From: Limnoglobus roseus
GTDB lineage: Bacteria > Planctomycetota > Planctomycetia > Gemmatales > Gemmataceae
NCBI RefSeq assembly: GCF_008254045.1
Contig: NZ_CP042425.1
Span: 9,314,100 to 9,378,099 of the forward strand
Length of the DNA: 64,000 nt
Direction of reading: 5' to 3'
Made by a program: the position numbers and the translations under genes. The notes under the pieces were generated by a model that worked only from the letters and a program-made list of their open reading frames with translations, did not search any database and was not told the DNA's origin. Below, piece after piece: positions 1 to 8,744 of this stretch (position 1 is the stretch's first letter; every line of letters begins with the position of its first letter).

Positions 1-579
1 GCCAACGAGGTTTTGAAAGCCGACGCCCCGACGAACGGCCTGACGCTCCGCGGCTTCGCGAGCCAGCCGCAGATCATCAGTTTCCCGGAACTGTACGGCA
101 TGCGATCGGCGGCGCTGGCCGTCTACCCGATGTACCGCGGCCTCGCCCGGCTCGTCGGCATGGACATCCTCGACGCCGGCGACTCGCTCGGTAGCCAGGT
201 GGCAAAATTGAAGGAAGTGTGGAACGACTACGACTTCTTCTTCCTGCACTACAAGTACACCGACAGCACCGGCGAGGACGGCAACTTCCCCGCGAAGGTG
301 CAGATGATCGAGCGGTTCGACGCGATCATCCCGGAGGTGCGGGCACTGAAGCCGGACGTGCTGATCGTGACCGGCGACCACAGCACGCCGAGCAAGATGA
401 AGTCGCACAGCTTCCACCCGGTGCCGACGCTGTTGGTGGCCGACGACGTGCGGACGGACGAGGTGACGGAGTTCGGCGAGCGGAACTGCCTCCGCGGCGG
501 CCTCGGCCAGTTCCAGGCGATGCACCTGATGCTGCTGGCGATGGCCCACGCCGGCCGCTTCGGCAAGTACGGGGCGTAA
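1..579 (+). CDS. apgM: Phosphoglycerate mutase, cofactor-independent, archaeal type (C-terminal part)
   Basis: The frame is open at the left edge of the window, so only the last 192 residues are present. The protein belongs to the ApgM branch of the alkaline-phosphatase superfamily, which interconverts 3- and 2-phosphoglycerate in glycolysis and gluconeogenesis in the cytosol. Visible family signatures are HYKYTDSTGEDG (the H-K-x-x-D block) and the metal-binding GDHSTP followed by HSFHPVP. The nucleophile and the N-terminal metal ligands lie outside the window. In ApgM the first block usually ends in GHDG; here it is GEDG. The gene ends 37 bp before the convergent kinase gene. Confidence 0.85.
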   Translation, partial: ANEVLKADAPTNGLTLRGFASQPQIISFPELYGMRSAALAVYPMYRGLARLVGMDILDAGDSLGSQVAKLKEVWNDYDFFFLHYKYTDSTGEDGNFPAKVQMIERFDAIIPEVRALKPDVLIVTGDHSTPSKMKSHSFHPVPTLLVADDVRTDEVTEFGERNCLRGGLGQFQAMHLMLLAMAHAGRFGKYGA

Positions 580-616
580 TCGGGAACCGCGGCGCGGGCC
601 GGCCCGCGCCGCGGTG

Positions 617-3600
617 TCATTTCGCGTCGAAGTCGCTCTCCACTTTCACTTCCGGCCGGGCGGCCTTGAACTTCGCGAGGCCTTCGGCGGTGACTTTCGA
701 CTTCGTGAGGTTAACGACTTGGAGGCCAGGAAGCGAAATCAGGGTGGGCACCGCCGCGTCGGTCACCTGCGTGCTGCCCAGCATCAAGACCCGCAGTTGC
801 GGATGCCCCTTCAACTTCTGAACGCCGACATCGGTTACGGCCGAGCCGGAAGTGTCCCACCAGTCCAGGGTGGTCAGTTGCCGAATCGATGCACACGACT
901 CGTCCCCGACGGCCTCCCCTGGAGTGGTGAGGTGCGCGACGGACTTCGAGGCCGCCAGTACTTTCCAGCACTCGTCCGACACGCGTGACCGACCCAAAAG
1001 CCCGACGGTTACGAGATGTTCCTTGGCGGCCAACATCTTGGCCACCCGCTCGGTCATCTGCATGTTCGCCGGCCCGAAGGCAGCGAGGCTCTTCAACGCG
1101 GCCCACTTCAGCCAGGCGGCCTCGGTCACCCCTTCGCAATCGAAGCCCGCAAACGCCGCGAACTCAGCCCGCTCGGCGATCGCGGTGACGTGCTCGTCGG
1201 TGAGTTTGGTGTGCCCGTTGACCGAGCGGAGGGCCGAAAGGCTTCGGAGAATGTCGAGGTACGCGGCCGACGAGACTTCCGTCCCATGCGTGTCGAGGTG
1301 CCGCAGTCGGCTCAGCTTGCGGAGACGGGCGACCGCCGTGTCGGACAGGGCTGCACAATCGAGCACGGCCAGCGATTCGAGGCTCTCAACGGTCGCCGCG
1401 ACCTCAAGTAAGGCTTCGGTCGAGGTCGCGTCTAGGCCCTTCACGCTCATCGCTGTCAGTTGAAGTCCGGGCGGTAGTTCTTCTCGCTTGGCGGGGTCGG
1501 ATCGGAAGGCGACATCACCGACCTGGCCCGCGACCCACCCGCCCTTGCCGATGACGAATTCTGCCGCCTTGCGGTCGGCATCGGCGACCGCCGTCGGCTC
1601 GACGGTGCCGCCCTTCCACACGATCTGGCACCGCGGCAGGGCGGCCGACAGCTTCTTGACCCCGGCCTCCGTCACGCCCGTAAACTGGACGTTCAGCTTC
1701 CGCAACGCCTTCGCGTCGGCGAGTTGGAGGAGCATCGCGTCGTCGAACTTGCCCGCCGCGATTTCGAGGTCTTCGAGTTTCGGTACCCGGGCGAGGCTCG
1801 CGTAGCCGGCCGCGGGGGACGGATCATCCACCCAGAGGACCAGGTGACGGAGCGAGGGACTCTTCCCGATCGCGTCCAGGCCGGCCTCGGTAACAAACTT
1901 GGTGTATATCCGCAACCCTTCGAGCGATCTCACGGACGCGATGAGACGAAGCACCTCGGCGTCAATCTCCCCACTGTGCACGAGTTTCAAGTTCACGAGC
2001 GGCAGGGAAGTGATGCCGGCCCAAGCGGGCGAAGCCTTGCCCGGGAACCACTGGAGGTCCAAGGATTCCAGCCCGGTCAACTCCCGCACCCGCCCGACCA
2101 CGTCGGCGGGTACGTTCTCGGCATTGATGTTCACGCTCTTCAGCTTGGGAAACGTCTTGAGCGCGTCGATCCACTCGCCGGTCAGGCGAACCGGGACGCC
2201 CCAGGAGCGGAACACGTCGCGGCACGCCCAGCCGGTCAACGCCTTGGGCGGCAGGTCCCGCGTGTCCAGGCGGCCGAGCGGGTCCGAGATCGACTCGAAC
2301 TTCGGGAGCGGGGCCAAGGCGGGCAGGAGCACGTCCGGCACGAACGCCCGCCCGAGGTCGGCCTTCGGCATGCTCAGACCGATCAGGGTAAAAGCCTCCT
2401 GCGGAAGTGGTTCCGTGGCCTTCAACCCCATGCCCCGGCCGTCCGCCAGCCGCACCAGCAACTCCTCGAAGTGCGGGCGTAACGCCTCGGCGGCCTTGCG
2501 GTCGGCATCAGCGGCCGGGGCCGCGCGGGTGTACGCGGTGCCGTCGAGCTTCTTGTACTTCAGAGAGTGGACGGTCCATTGGCAGTTCCAGGACATCAGC
2601 GACAGTTGGCCGGAAGGCACCTTCGCCCCAGACCACACGGACAAATCGGCCACCGGGCCTTTCCAATGGATCTCGTCGAGGCCGGCGACGGCGGCCGTGA
2701 TCGCCACTTGATCGCCATCGAGTCTGACCGTCACTTCCAATTTGAACCGCTTGCCGACCACAGCAGGCGACTTGGCCCGATACGTGGGGTTGTCCGGGCT
2801 ATCGGTGCCGAAGTTCTTGAACTGATGGAATGAGTACCGGGTTCCTTTGCCCCCGTTGAAATCGAAGCAGACGCCGCGGTTCGGCCCGAGCGGCAGAACA
2901 ATTCCCAGAAAGTCATTCCCCGCGTCGAGCGTGACCTCGGCCGTTAGCGAGTAACTGCCGTCGGCCTTGAACGGCAGCGTCACGGCGCTGAAACCTCCTT
3001 CGGTCAGGTCGGAAGTCCAGTGACCATCACGTTTGGTCCATCCCCCGAACTCTGACGGCGTTGCCGTCGCCTTCTCGTCGAGTGCCAGCAGATCGACCTC
3101 GTCGGCGGCGATCGGCGTCCACCCGTCGGCAGTCAGCGGTACCGCCTTCGGCACGTCTGCCTTCTTCGGCCCGACGATCGCCACCGTCTTGCCGTCCTGC
3201 ACGGTTTCGACCTTCGCACCGTCCGGCACTTCGATCTTCGTCTTCGTGCCGTCCTTGTTCGTGATGACGATGATGATGCCGCCGACCGCGAGCAGGAACG
3301 CGAACAGCCCGCCGGCGATGAGCTTCTTCTTGGACGGTGGCTTCCCCGGCGCATCGGCGGTCGTCGCCACGGCGGTCGAACTCCGCGGCTTCTCGGTGCG
3401 ACCCGTCCGGACTTTGATCCCCTCCTCCTCGGTGAGTTCGTTCCACACCGGCGGGGCATCGACCGGCACGGGGACGGCGACGAGCGGGACGCCGAGGGCC
3501 GACGGCGGGGCCGTCTTCGCCGCGTCCTGCAACTTCTTCTCGACGGCCGCCAGTTCTTGCAGGGCCGCCTTCGCGTTCACCGGCCGGCCGTCGGGGCTCT

Positions 3601-4531
3601 TCATCAGAAGGCGGTCGAGGAAGTCGGAGTACTCCTGCGGCACGTCCGGGCGGACTGTCGTCACCGGCGGCTGCGTCTCGAACCCGATGGCCCCGAGCGT
3701 TTCCATGAGGTTGCCGCGGGCGAACGGGTTCTTCCCGGCGAGCAGCGTGTACATCACCACGCCGACGCTGAACAGGTCGGCCCGCGGGTCGACCGGCTTG
3801 CCCGACGCCTGCTCCGGGGCCATGAACGCCGGCGTGCCGACGACGGCCCCCTCTTGTGTGAGTTGCTCGTCGGCCTCGTTGCTCCGGGTCAGGCCGAAGT
3901 CGAGGACCTTGATCCGCAGCGTGCCCTTCTCGATCCACAGGTTCGCCGGCTTGATGTCGCGGTGGATCAGCCCCTTGTCGTGGGCGCTCGCCAACCCCCG
4001 CAGGGTGTCGCGGACGACGCGCAACGCCTGCGGCAGCGGCACGGCCTTCTTCTGGGCCTTCACCCACACGTCGAGGGGCAGCCCTTCGAGGAACTCCATC
4101 GCCAGGAACGGCACGCCGTTGGCCCGGCCGACCTGGTAGATCGTGATGATGTGGTCACTCTTGAGGCCGGCCGCCGCCCGCCCTTCGCGGAGGAAGCGGT
4201 CAGCCGCTTGCGGCTTCGACGCGACTTCCGGCCGCATGACCTTGAGCGCGACATCGCGGTTCAAGGCCGGGTCATGGCCTCGGAAGACGAACCCCATCCC
4301 GCCCTCGCCGAGCATCTTCAGGATTCGGTAGTCGCCGAGGCGGCCGAGTTCATCGGACAGTTGCGGCGGCGACAGGAACGGGTAGCCCGGCACGCCGCTC
4401 CCCGGCACCACGGTGCCGTCGGAAGAATTCGTCGAGTCGGCCGAGAACTCCCGCGTCTGGGGCGAGCCGGCCTGTACCTGCGTGCGATTGGGAATGTTTG
4501 GTGTGGACGGATCGGTCGAACCGTTCGACAT
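617..4531 (-). CDS. Membrane-anchored Ser/Thr protein kinase with C-terminal leucine-rich repeats
   Basis: A 1304-residue Hanks-type kinase of planctomycete style. The kinase domain covers about residues 65-335: glycine loop GEGGMGFVF, the lysine in VALKVM, catalytic HRDIKPAN, the DFG-like DFGLT, and the MAPEQASG segment. One transmembrane helix follows at about 404-424, then a concanavalin/LamG-like stretch and a long C-terminal array of LRR-type repeats reaching the stop, probably extracytoplasmic or periplasmic sensing. The ATG at 4531 is preferred over an in-frame start at 4615 because a perfect 11-bp hairpin lies in between and would otherwise encode part of the N-terminus. It is the last gene of a three-gene minus-strand signalling block. 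Its ligand and phosphorylation targets cannot be told from sequence. Confidence 0.88.
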   Translation of the reverse strand: MSNGSTDPSTPNIPNRTQVQAGSPQTREFSADSTNSSDGTVVPGSGVPGYPFLSPPQLSDELGRLGDYRILKMLGEGGMGFVFRGHDPALNRDVALKVMRPEVASKPQAADRFLREGRAAAGLKSDHIITIYQVGRANGVPFLAMEFLEGLPLDVWVKAQKKAVPLPQALRVVRDTLRGLASAHDKGLIHRDIKPANLWIEKGTLRIKVLDFGLTRSNEADEQLTQEGAVVGTPAFMAPEQASGKPVDPRADLFSVGVVMYTLLAGKNPFARGNLMETLGAIGFETQPPVTTVRPDVPQEYSDFLDRLLMKSPDGRPVNAKAALQELAAVEKKLQDAAKTAPPSALGVPLVAVPVPVDAPPVWNELTEEEGIKVRTGRTEKPRSSTAVATTADAPGKPPSKKKLIAGGLFAFLLAVGGIIIVITNKDGTKTKIEVPDGAKVETVQDGKTVAIVGPKKADVPKAVPLTADGWTPIAADEVDLLALDEKATATPSEFGGWTKRDGHWTSDLTEGGFSAVTLPFKADGSYSLTAEVTLDAGNDFLGIVLPLGPNRGVCFDFNGGKGTRYSFHQFKNFGTDSPDNPTYRAKSPAVVGKRFKLEVTVRLDGDQVAITAAVAGLDEIHWKGPVADLSVWSGAKVPSGQLSLMSWNCQWTVHSLKYKKLDGTAYTRAAPAADADRKAAEALRPHFEELLVRLADGRGMGLKATEPLPQEAFTLIGLSMPKADLGRAFVPDVLLPALAPLPKFESISDPLGRLDTRDLPPKALTGWACRDVFRSWGVPVRLTGEWIDALKTFPKLKSVNINAENVPADVVGRVRELTGLESLDLQWFPGKASPAWAGITSLPLVNLKLVHSGEIDAEVLRLIASVRSLEGLRIYTKFVTEAGLDAIGKSPSLRHLVLWVDDPSPAAGYASLARVPKLEDLEIAAGKFDDAMLLQLADAKALRKLNVQFTGVTEAGVKKLSAALPRCQIVWKGGTVEPTAVADADRKAAEFVIGKGGWVAGQVGDVAFRSDPAKREELPPGLQLTAMSVKGLDATSTEALLEVAATVESLESLAVLDCAALSDTAVARLRKLSRLRHLDTHGTEVSSAAYLDILRSLSALRSVNGHTKLTDEHVTAIAERAEFAAFAGFDCEGVTEAAWLKWAALKSLAAFGPANMQMTERVAKMLAAKEHLVTVGLLGRSRVSDECWKVLAASKSVAHLTTPGEAVGDESCASIRQLTTLDWWDTSGSAVTDVGVQKLKGHPQLRVLMLGSTQVTDAAVPTLISLPGLQVVNLTKSKVTAEGLAKFKAARPEVKVESDFDAK

Positions 4532-4585
4532 GGCGGCATCCGTGGCGGTGGATCGAAAACTCCAAGTGTACCGCACAACGGACGG

Positions 4586-4613
4586 GCGGACCAGTGAAGA
4601 ACCACTGGTCCGC
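4586..4613 (-). terminator. Perfect 11-bp stem-loop between the cyclase and kinase genes
   Basis: The arms GCGGACCAGTG (4586-4596) and CACTGGTCCGC (4603-4613) are exact complements around a 6-nt loop. The stem begins directly after the cyclase stop codon at 4616, which fits a transcription terminator or processing hairpin. There is no U-run on the minus strand, so termination strength is uncertain. Confidence 0.5.
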
Positions 4614-4615
4614 AC

Positions 4616-5857
4616 TCACACCCCCTGTCCCGACGCCCACTTCCATGCCTTGATGCGGCCGACGTTGCGGGCCTCCACCGGCTCCACTTCCTGGAACTGC
4701 CCTTGCGTTTCCTCGTCCAGCGATTGCAGGAAGGAGTTGCTCGCCGCCACCTCGCCGGGGCCGGCCGTGGACATCAGGCGGGCGGCGACGTTGATGCAGT
4801 CGCCGATCGCCCCGACGTGGGTGCGGCCGAACGGCCGCAGCGACACGATCTGCAAGTCGCCGATGGCCAGCCCGACGTGGACGCCGCCGGAGTTCTGCAC
4901 GCGGTCGATCTGCCGTTGCCAGTGGTGCGACACCGAGTTGCCGATGCTGATGAGGGCCTGGGCCGTCTCGAACGCCGTCTGCACGGCGTCCGCCTCGCGA
5001 TCCGGCAGGCCGAAGAAGCCGATGACCTCGTCGCCGACGAACTGGTACAGCATACCGCCGCTGTTGATGATCTGGTAGCGGGCCTTCGAGTAGAACGACG
5101 TGAGGCTCTCACGAACGATCCGGCCATCGGCGGTGTCGCGGACGTAACTGGAGAACGAGCACAGGTCGGCGATCAGCACCGCGACGTTGCGGTACAACCC
5201 CGGCGGCAGCATGTCTCGCGGCCGCAGTTGCCGCGCCTCGCGGAGTTCCCGCAACTTCCAGAAGCCGAAGTGCCAGAGCAGTTCGGCGTTCAGCGGCTCG
5301 TGTTCGTAAGCCGCCTGGGACTCGCCGCCGAACGCGAAGTAGCCCTGCGCCCGGTCGATGGCCTGCCGCACTTCGATGAGGTTATCCGGCGTGATGGCAG
5401 AAATTTCGATCAAGAAGCGGTCGCGGAGGAGTTGGATGAGGCGGTCCTCGCTCCAGACTTCGAGCGTCAGACCGGGAGCGAGTGAGGCGATGATCGCCGC
5501 CTCGACTTCCGGCCAGTTCTCGTGGCCGGCCGCGTCGACGACGAGGACCACCTTCGTCGCGTTCGCCAGGGCCGGAGTTGCCGCCGAGAACTTCCGTTTC
5601 AAGTGGCGGACGAGCTTGTCGGCCGAGTAACCGAACTTCACTTCGATCAGGTACGGGGCCGACTCCACCGGAGCGACGCGGATGTCGGCGAAGGCCCCGG
5701 GAATGCCGAGGTAGTATTCGCGGTCTATGCGGACTCGCTGCGCGTGCCGGTGGTCGCGGGTGGCGTGTTCGAAGCGGCACAGTTCACAACAAAGCTCTTC
5801 CAGCAGGAGGCGGAGTTGCGTGAGGTGGCCCTGTTCTTCGGCCGGCTGATCGGGCAT
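4616..5857 (-). CDS. Class III adenylate/guanylate cyclase fused to a PD-(D/E)XK nuclease-like N-terminus
   Basis: A 413-residue protein. The C-terminal half (about 222-385) is a class III nucleotide cyclase catalytic domain: metal aspartates D231 (IADLCSFS) and D276 (FVGDEV), and the transition-state pair N356 and R360 (CINVAAR). The lysine that usually selects adenine in K-x-x-GDE is Q272, so substrate preference is open. The N-terminal part carries ADIRV followed by YLIEVK (D58, E72, K74), a restriction-endonuclease-like D...ExK signature inside an alpha/beta region (about 40-150). I chose the ATG at 5857 because GGAG sits about 9 nt upstream; a start at 5866 has the same motif immediately adjacent, and longer starts would overlap the upstream kinase. 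No transmembrane helix is seen. Confidence 0.8.
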   Translation of the reverse strand: MPDQPAEEQGHLTQLRLLLEELCCELCRFEHATRDHRHAQRVRIDREYYLGIPGAFADIRVAPVESAPYLIEVKFGYSADKLVRHLKRKFSAATPALANATKVVLVVDAAGHENWPEVEAAIIASLAPGLTLEVWSEDRLIQLLRDRFLIEISAITPDNLIEVRQAIDRAQGYFAFGGESQAAYEHEPLNAELLWHFGFWKLRELREARQLRPRDMLPPGLYRNVAVLIADLCSFSSYVRDTADGRIVRESLTSFYSKARYQIINSGGMLYQFVGDEVIGFFGLPDREADAVQTAFETAQALISIGNSVSHHWQRQIDRVQNSGGVHVGLAIGDLQIVSLRPFGRTHVGAIGDCINVAARLMSTAGPGEVAASNSFLQSLDEETQGQFQEVEPVEARNVGRIKAWKWASGQGV

Positions 5858-5970
5858 GGGTGGCATCTCCGCACGAGGTGGCAGAGAGCAGCTTACGAGA
5901 AGGTGAAGATGTGCGTGAGGCACTCTCGCTCCCCCTCTCGCAACACCGGGAGAAGGAGCACGAGAACCGA

Positions 5971-7587
5971 CTACTGAATGCCGGAGAGCCAGAAGTCGCC
6001 GGTGTCGTCGTCCTTCGGCCGGCCGGCGTAGGAACCCTTCACGTTGGGCAGCAGGGCTTGATCGGTCAACCGGACCTTCACCTTGAGGGGTTCGACCGGC
6101 AACTGGCACGCGATGCCCATGAGGGTGCCGGCGAGTTCCACGGCGGTCGGCCGGTCCGCCAACTTCCAGGCCAGCGTCTTGTTCACCAGTTCTTCCAACT
6201 CGAGCGGAACTTCCGGCCGGAACTTCCGCAACGGCCGGGGGCGGAGGTGGCGGCTGGCCCCGGACGCGATGTCGCGGAGTTGCTCTTCCGTCCAGGGGGA
6301 GACGCCCGTGAGGATTTCGTACAGAACGGCCCCGAGGCTGAACACGTCGGACCGGCCGTCGGTCACATCGCCGGTGACCCGCTCCGGGGCGACGAACGCG
6401 GGCGTACCGACGTACCGGCCCGTCTTCGTCAGCCGCGAGGTTTCGGCGCTGTGCTGTTCGCCGAAGAACTTGGCGATGCCGAAGTCCACCACCTTGACGA
6501 CTTCCTCGTCCCCCTCGTGGTGGAGGAAGACGTTGTCCGGTTTGATGTCGCGGTGCAAGATGCCGGCTTCGTGCGCCGCGGCCAAGACCTCGGCCACCCT
6601 CCGCGCGACGGTGACGGCCCTGTGGAGGGGCAACGGCCCGTCGGCGGTCAGTTCATTCGCCAGCGACCACCCACGGAGCAACTCCATCACCAGGAAGGCC
6701 ACGCCCTCCACGGACACGCCGGAGTCGTGGACGCGGACGGCGTTCGGGTGGGTCAGCCGGGCCGTCGTGGCCCCTTCGAGGAAGAAGCGTTGGAGTTCGA
6801 GCGCCGAGTCGTTGCCGGGGACGGGCCGGAAGACCTTGATCGCAACCGGGTAGTCCAACATGAGGTGGTGGCCGCGGAGGACGACGCCGAACCCGCCGGA
6901 CCCGAGTTGCTCGTAAATCTGGTACTTGCCGTCGAGAACGGACCCGGGCAGCGAGTGCGCGTAGGCGGCGAAGACGCGGTTCGCCTGTTCGTGGGCGGTT
7001 TGCAACTGCTGGTTCTTGGCCGTCAGTTCGCTGTTGGCGTCTTGCAGTTCGGCGGTGCGAGCCTTGACCCGGTCTTCCAGTTCGCTGAAAACCTGCACGT
7101 TCTGCATCGCCACGGCCGTGGTGTCGGCCAGGGCTTGGAGCATCTGCACTTCGGTCGGCGTGGCCGCGTGCGACGTGGCCCAGTACGTGCCGATCGCCCC
7201 GACGGGGTCCTGCGTGCGGATGGGGACCATCACCAAACTTTTGACGAACGTCGGCCGGTAAGCGTCGTGCGGGACGCGGGCGTCGGCGTAGATGTCGGGA
7301 ATGACGGCCGCCTGCCGGTTGAGCATGGCCCAGCCGCTGACGCACGCCTCCAAGGGGAACTTCTGCCCCTTCCAAAGCGGCTCGATGGCGTCTTCGTCGA
7401 CGTAGTGACACCGGGGGCCGTCGCGCAACACGAACGTCGCGCCATCGGCTCCGACCAACCGACGGGCCGCGTGCCGGACGATTTCTCGAACGGTCGTCAG
7501 GTCGCGGGCGAAGGAGAGCTTTTGGATCACTTCCAACAAAAACGTCATGCCGAGGGCGGCATCAACGGGCGGCATGTTAGCACTCAT
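5971..7587 (-). CDS. GAF-domain Ser/Thr protein kinase
   Basis: A 538-residue cytosolic kinase. Residues about 15-165 form a GAF sensor domain, including the segment VSGWAMLNRQ and the repeated small-molecule-fold pattern. A coiled coil follows (about 170-205, SELEDRVKARTAELQ). The kinase domain lies at about 220-490 with glycine loop GSGGFGVV, the lysine in VAIKVF, HRDIKPDN, DFGIAKF and VAPERVTG. No transmembrane segment is evident, unlike the LRR kinase downstream. This is the first gene of the minus-strand trio with the cyclase and LRR kinase, about 110 bp from the cyclase start. It probably couples a soluble signal bound by GAF to phosphorylation of an unknown target. Confidence 0.88.
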   Translation of the reverse strand: MSANMPPVDAALGMTFLLEVIQKLSFARDLTTVREIVRHAARRLVGADGATFVLRDGPRCHYVDEDAIEPLWKGQKFPLEACVSGWAMLNRQAAVIPDIYADARVPHDAYRPTFVKSLVMVPIRTQDPVGAIGTYWATSHAATPTEVQMLQALADTTAVAMQNVQVFSELEDRVKARTAELQDANSELTAKNQQLQTAHEQANRVFAAYAHSLPGSVLDGKYQIYEQLGSGGFGVVLRGHHLMLDYPVAIKVFRPVPGNDSALELQRFFLEGATTARLTHPNAVRVHDSGVSVEGVAFLVMELLRGWSLANELTADGPLPLHRAVTVARRVAEVLAAAHEAGILHRDIKPDNVFLHHEGDEEVVKVVDFGIAKFFGEQHSAETSRLTKTGRYVGTPAFVAPERVTGDVTDGRSDVFSLGAVLYEILTGVSPWTEEQLRDIASGASRHLRPRPLRKFRPEVPLELEELVNKTLAWKLADRPTAVELAGTLMGIACQLPVEPLKVKVRLTDQALLPNVKGSYAGRPKDDDTGDFWLSGIQ

Positions 7588-7819
7588 GCATCACAATCCT
7601 GGGGCACAGGAATTCTACGTCATGGTTCGGCGGGTCGCAAGGACCAATTTACTCGTTCTCGTCAGGACGACAGAGTCAAACGAGAATCTGCTCGGCTCGC
7701 AAATTTTCGAACTTGAGTGAAAATTGGACTTGCAATAGCGATTCACCACTTTGTAAGATTTGCAGACCCGAACTTGGCAGGACGCCGGTTCAATCCGCAG
7801 AATCCACGGAAGGATGACC

Positions 7820-8617
7820 ATGGCCGCGAAGACCCCCACTCGGCAATCGTCCCGCCACCCCGTCGCCCCCACGCGGCCGCTCATCGGCATCACCACCGAC
7901 TACCTCACCCCCAAGAACAACAGCCCCTACACGCGGGCCAACGTCGGCTACGTCGATTCGATCCTGAACGCCGGCGGACTGCCGATCCTGCTCCCCCCTC
8001 TGAAGAAGGACAACTACCCGGAACTCGACATCTACTTGAAGATGATCTCCGGCATCATTTTTACCGGCGGCCAGGACCTCGACCCCCGCAAGTACGGCCA
8101 GCAACTCACGTCGGCCACGCAACTGATGGCCCCCCGCCGGGAAGACTGCGAGCGGTTGCTGCTGCAAAAGGTGTTCGATCGCAAAATGCCGATCCTGGGG
8201 ATCGGCATGGGGATGCAACTCATCAACCTCTACCACGGCGGCACGCTGTTCCAGCACCTGCCGACCGAGAACCCGAAGGCGATGCCGCACAGCGACCCGT
8301 CCGGCTACCCGCACCGGCACATGGTGAACATCGAGGAGGGCACGCTCCTCGAAGAAATCTACGGCACCGGCGAGCAGCGCGTGAACAGCACGCACCACCA
8401 GGCGGTGAACCAACTCGGCCGCAAACTGCGGGTGAGCGCGAAGGCCAACGACGGCGTGATCGAGGCGATCGAGACGACCGACGCGAGTTGGTTCTGCGTC
8501 GGCCTGCAATGGCACCCGGAAGACGAAACCGCGTCGGCCCTCGACCAGCAAATCTTCGAGTGCTTCGTGCAGTCCGCGACCCGCTTCGTCGAAGTCCCGA
8601 TGCTCGCGGCGGCGTGA
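7820..8617 (+). CDS. Class I glutamine amidotransferase-like (peptidase C26 fold) protein lacking the catalytic Cys
   Basis: A 265-residue protein of the gamma-glutamyl-GABA hydrolase (PuuD/peptidase C26) fold: IGITTDY near the N-terminus, GIIFTGGQDLDP (79-90), the nucleophile-elbow region PILGIGMGMQ (124-133), HHQAVN and GLQWHPEDE (His232, Glu234). In active family members the elbow reads G-[IV]-C-R-G-x-Q. Here the Cys position, residue 129, is Gly, so the Cys-His-Glu triad is incomplete while His and Glu remain. It is therefore probably not an ordinary hydrolase. The ATG at 7820 is preceded by GGAAGG with 6-nt spacing, better than the ATG two codons earlier. Confidence 0.82.
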   Translation: MAAKTPTRQSSRHPVAPTRPLIGITTDYLTPKNNSPYTRANVGYVDSILNAGGLPILLPPLKKDNYPELDIYLKMISGIIFTGGQDLDPRKYGQQLTSATQLMAPRREDCERLLLQKVFDRKMPILGIGMGMQLINLYHGGTLFQHLPTENPKAMPHSDPSGYPHRHMVNIEEGTLLEEIYGTGEQRVNSTHHQAVNQLGRKLRVSAKANDGVIEAIETTDASWFCVGLQWHPEDETASALDQQIFECFVQSATRFVEVPMLAAA

Positions 8618-8621
8618 CTCA

Positions 8622-8733
8622 GAGTGCGGAACGCGGAACGCGGAGTGAAAACCCAACCCACTTCGTGTTCCGCACCTCCGTGTCGCTGCTAAACGGTTTT
8701 CGTTTTCAACTCCGCGTTCCGCACTCCGCATTC
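8622..8733. repeat. Intergenic long imperfect inverted repeat
   Basis: The arms 8622-8652 and 8702-8733 are near-complementary. The left arm contains two GGAACGC copies, the right arm one, and both end in GAAAAC/GTTTTC. The structure fills the gap between the amidotransferase-like gene and anmK. It resembles dispersed intergenic palindromic units with an 'ACTCCGCGTTCCGCA' theme; no second copy was noticed in this window. Confidence 0.65.
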
Positions 8734-8744
8734 CGAGTTGGAAC

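Noticed and set aside
4532..4615. Longer N-terminus for the LRR kinase
   Set aside because: It would translate a perfect 11-bp hairpin and abut the cyclase stop; the extension has no family similarity.
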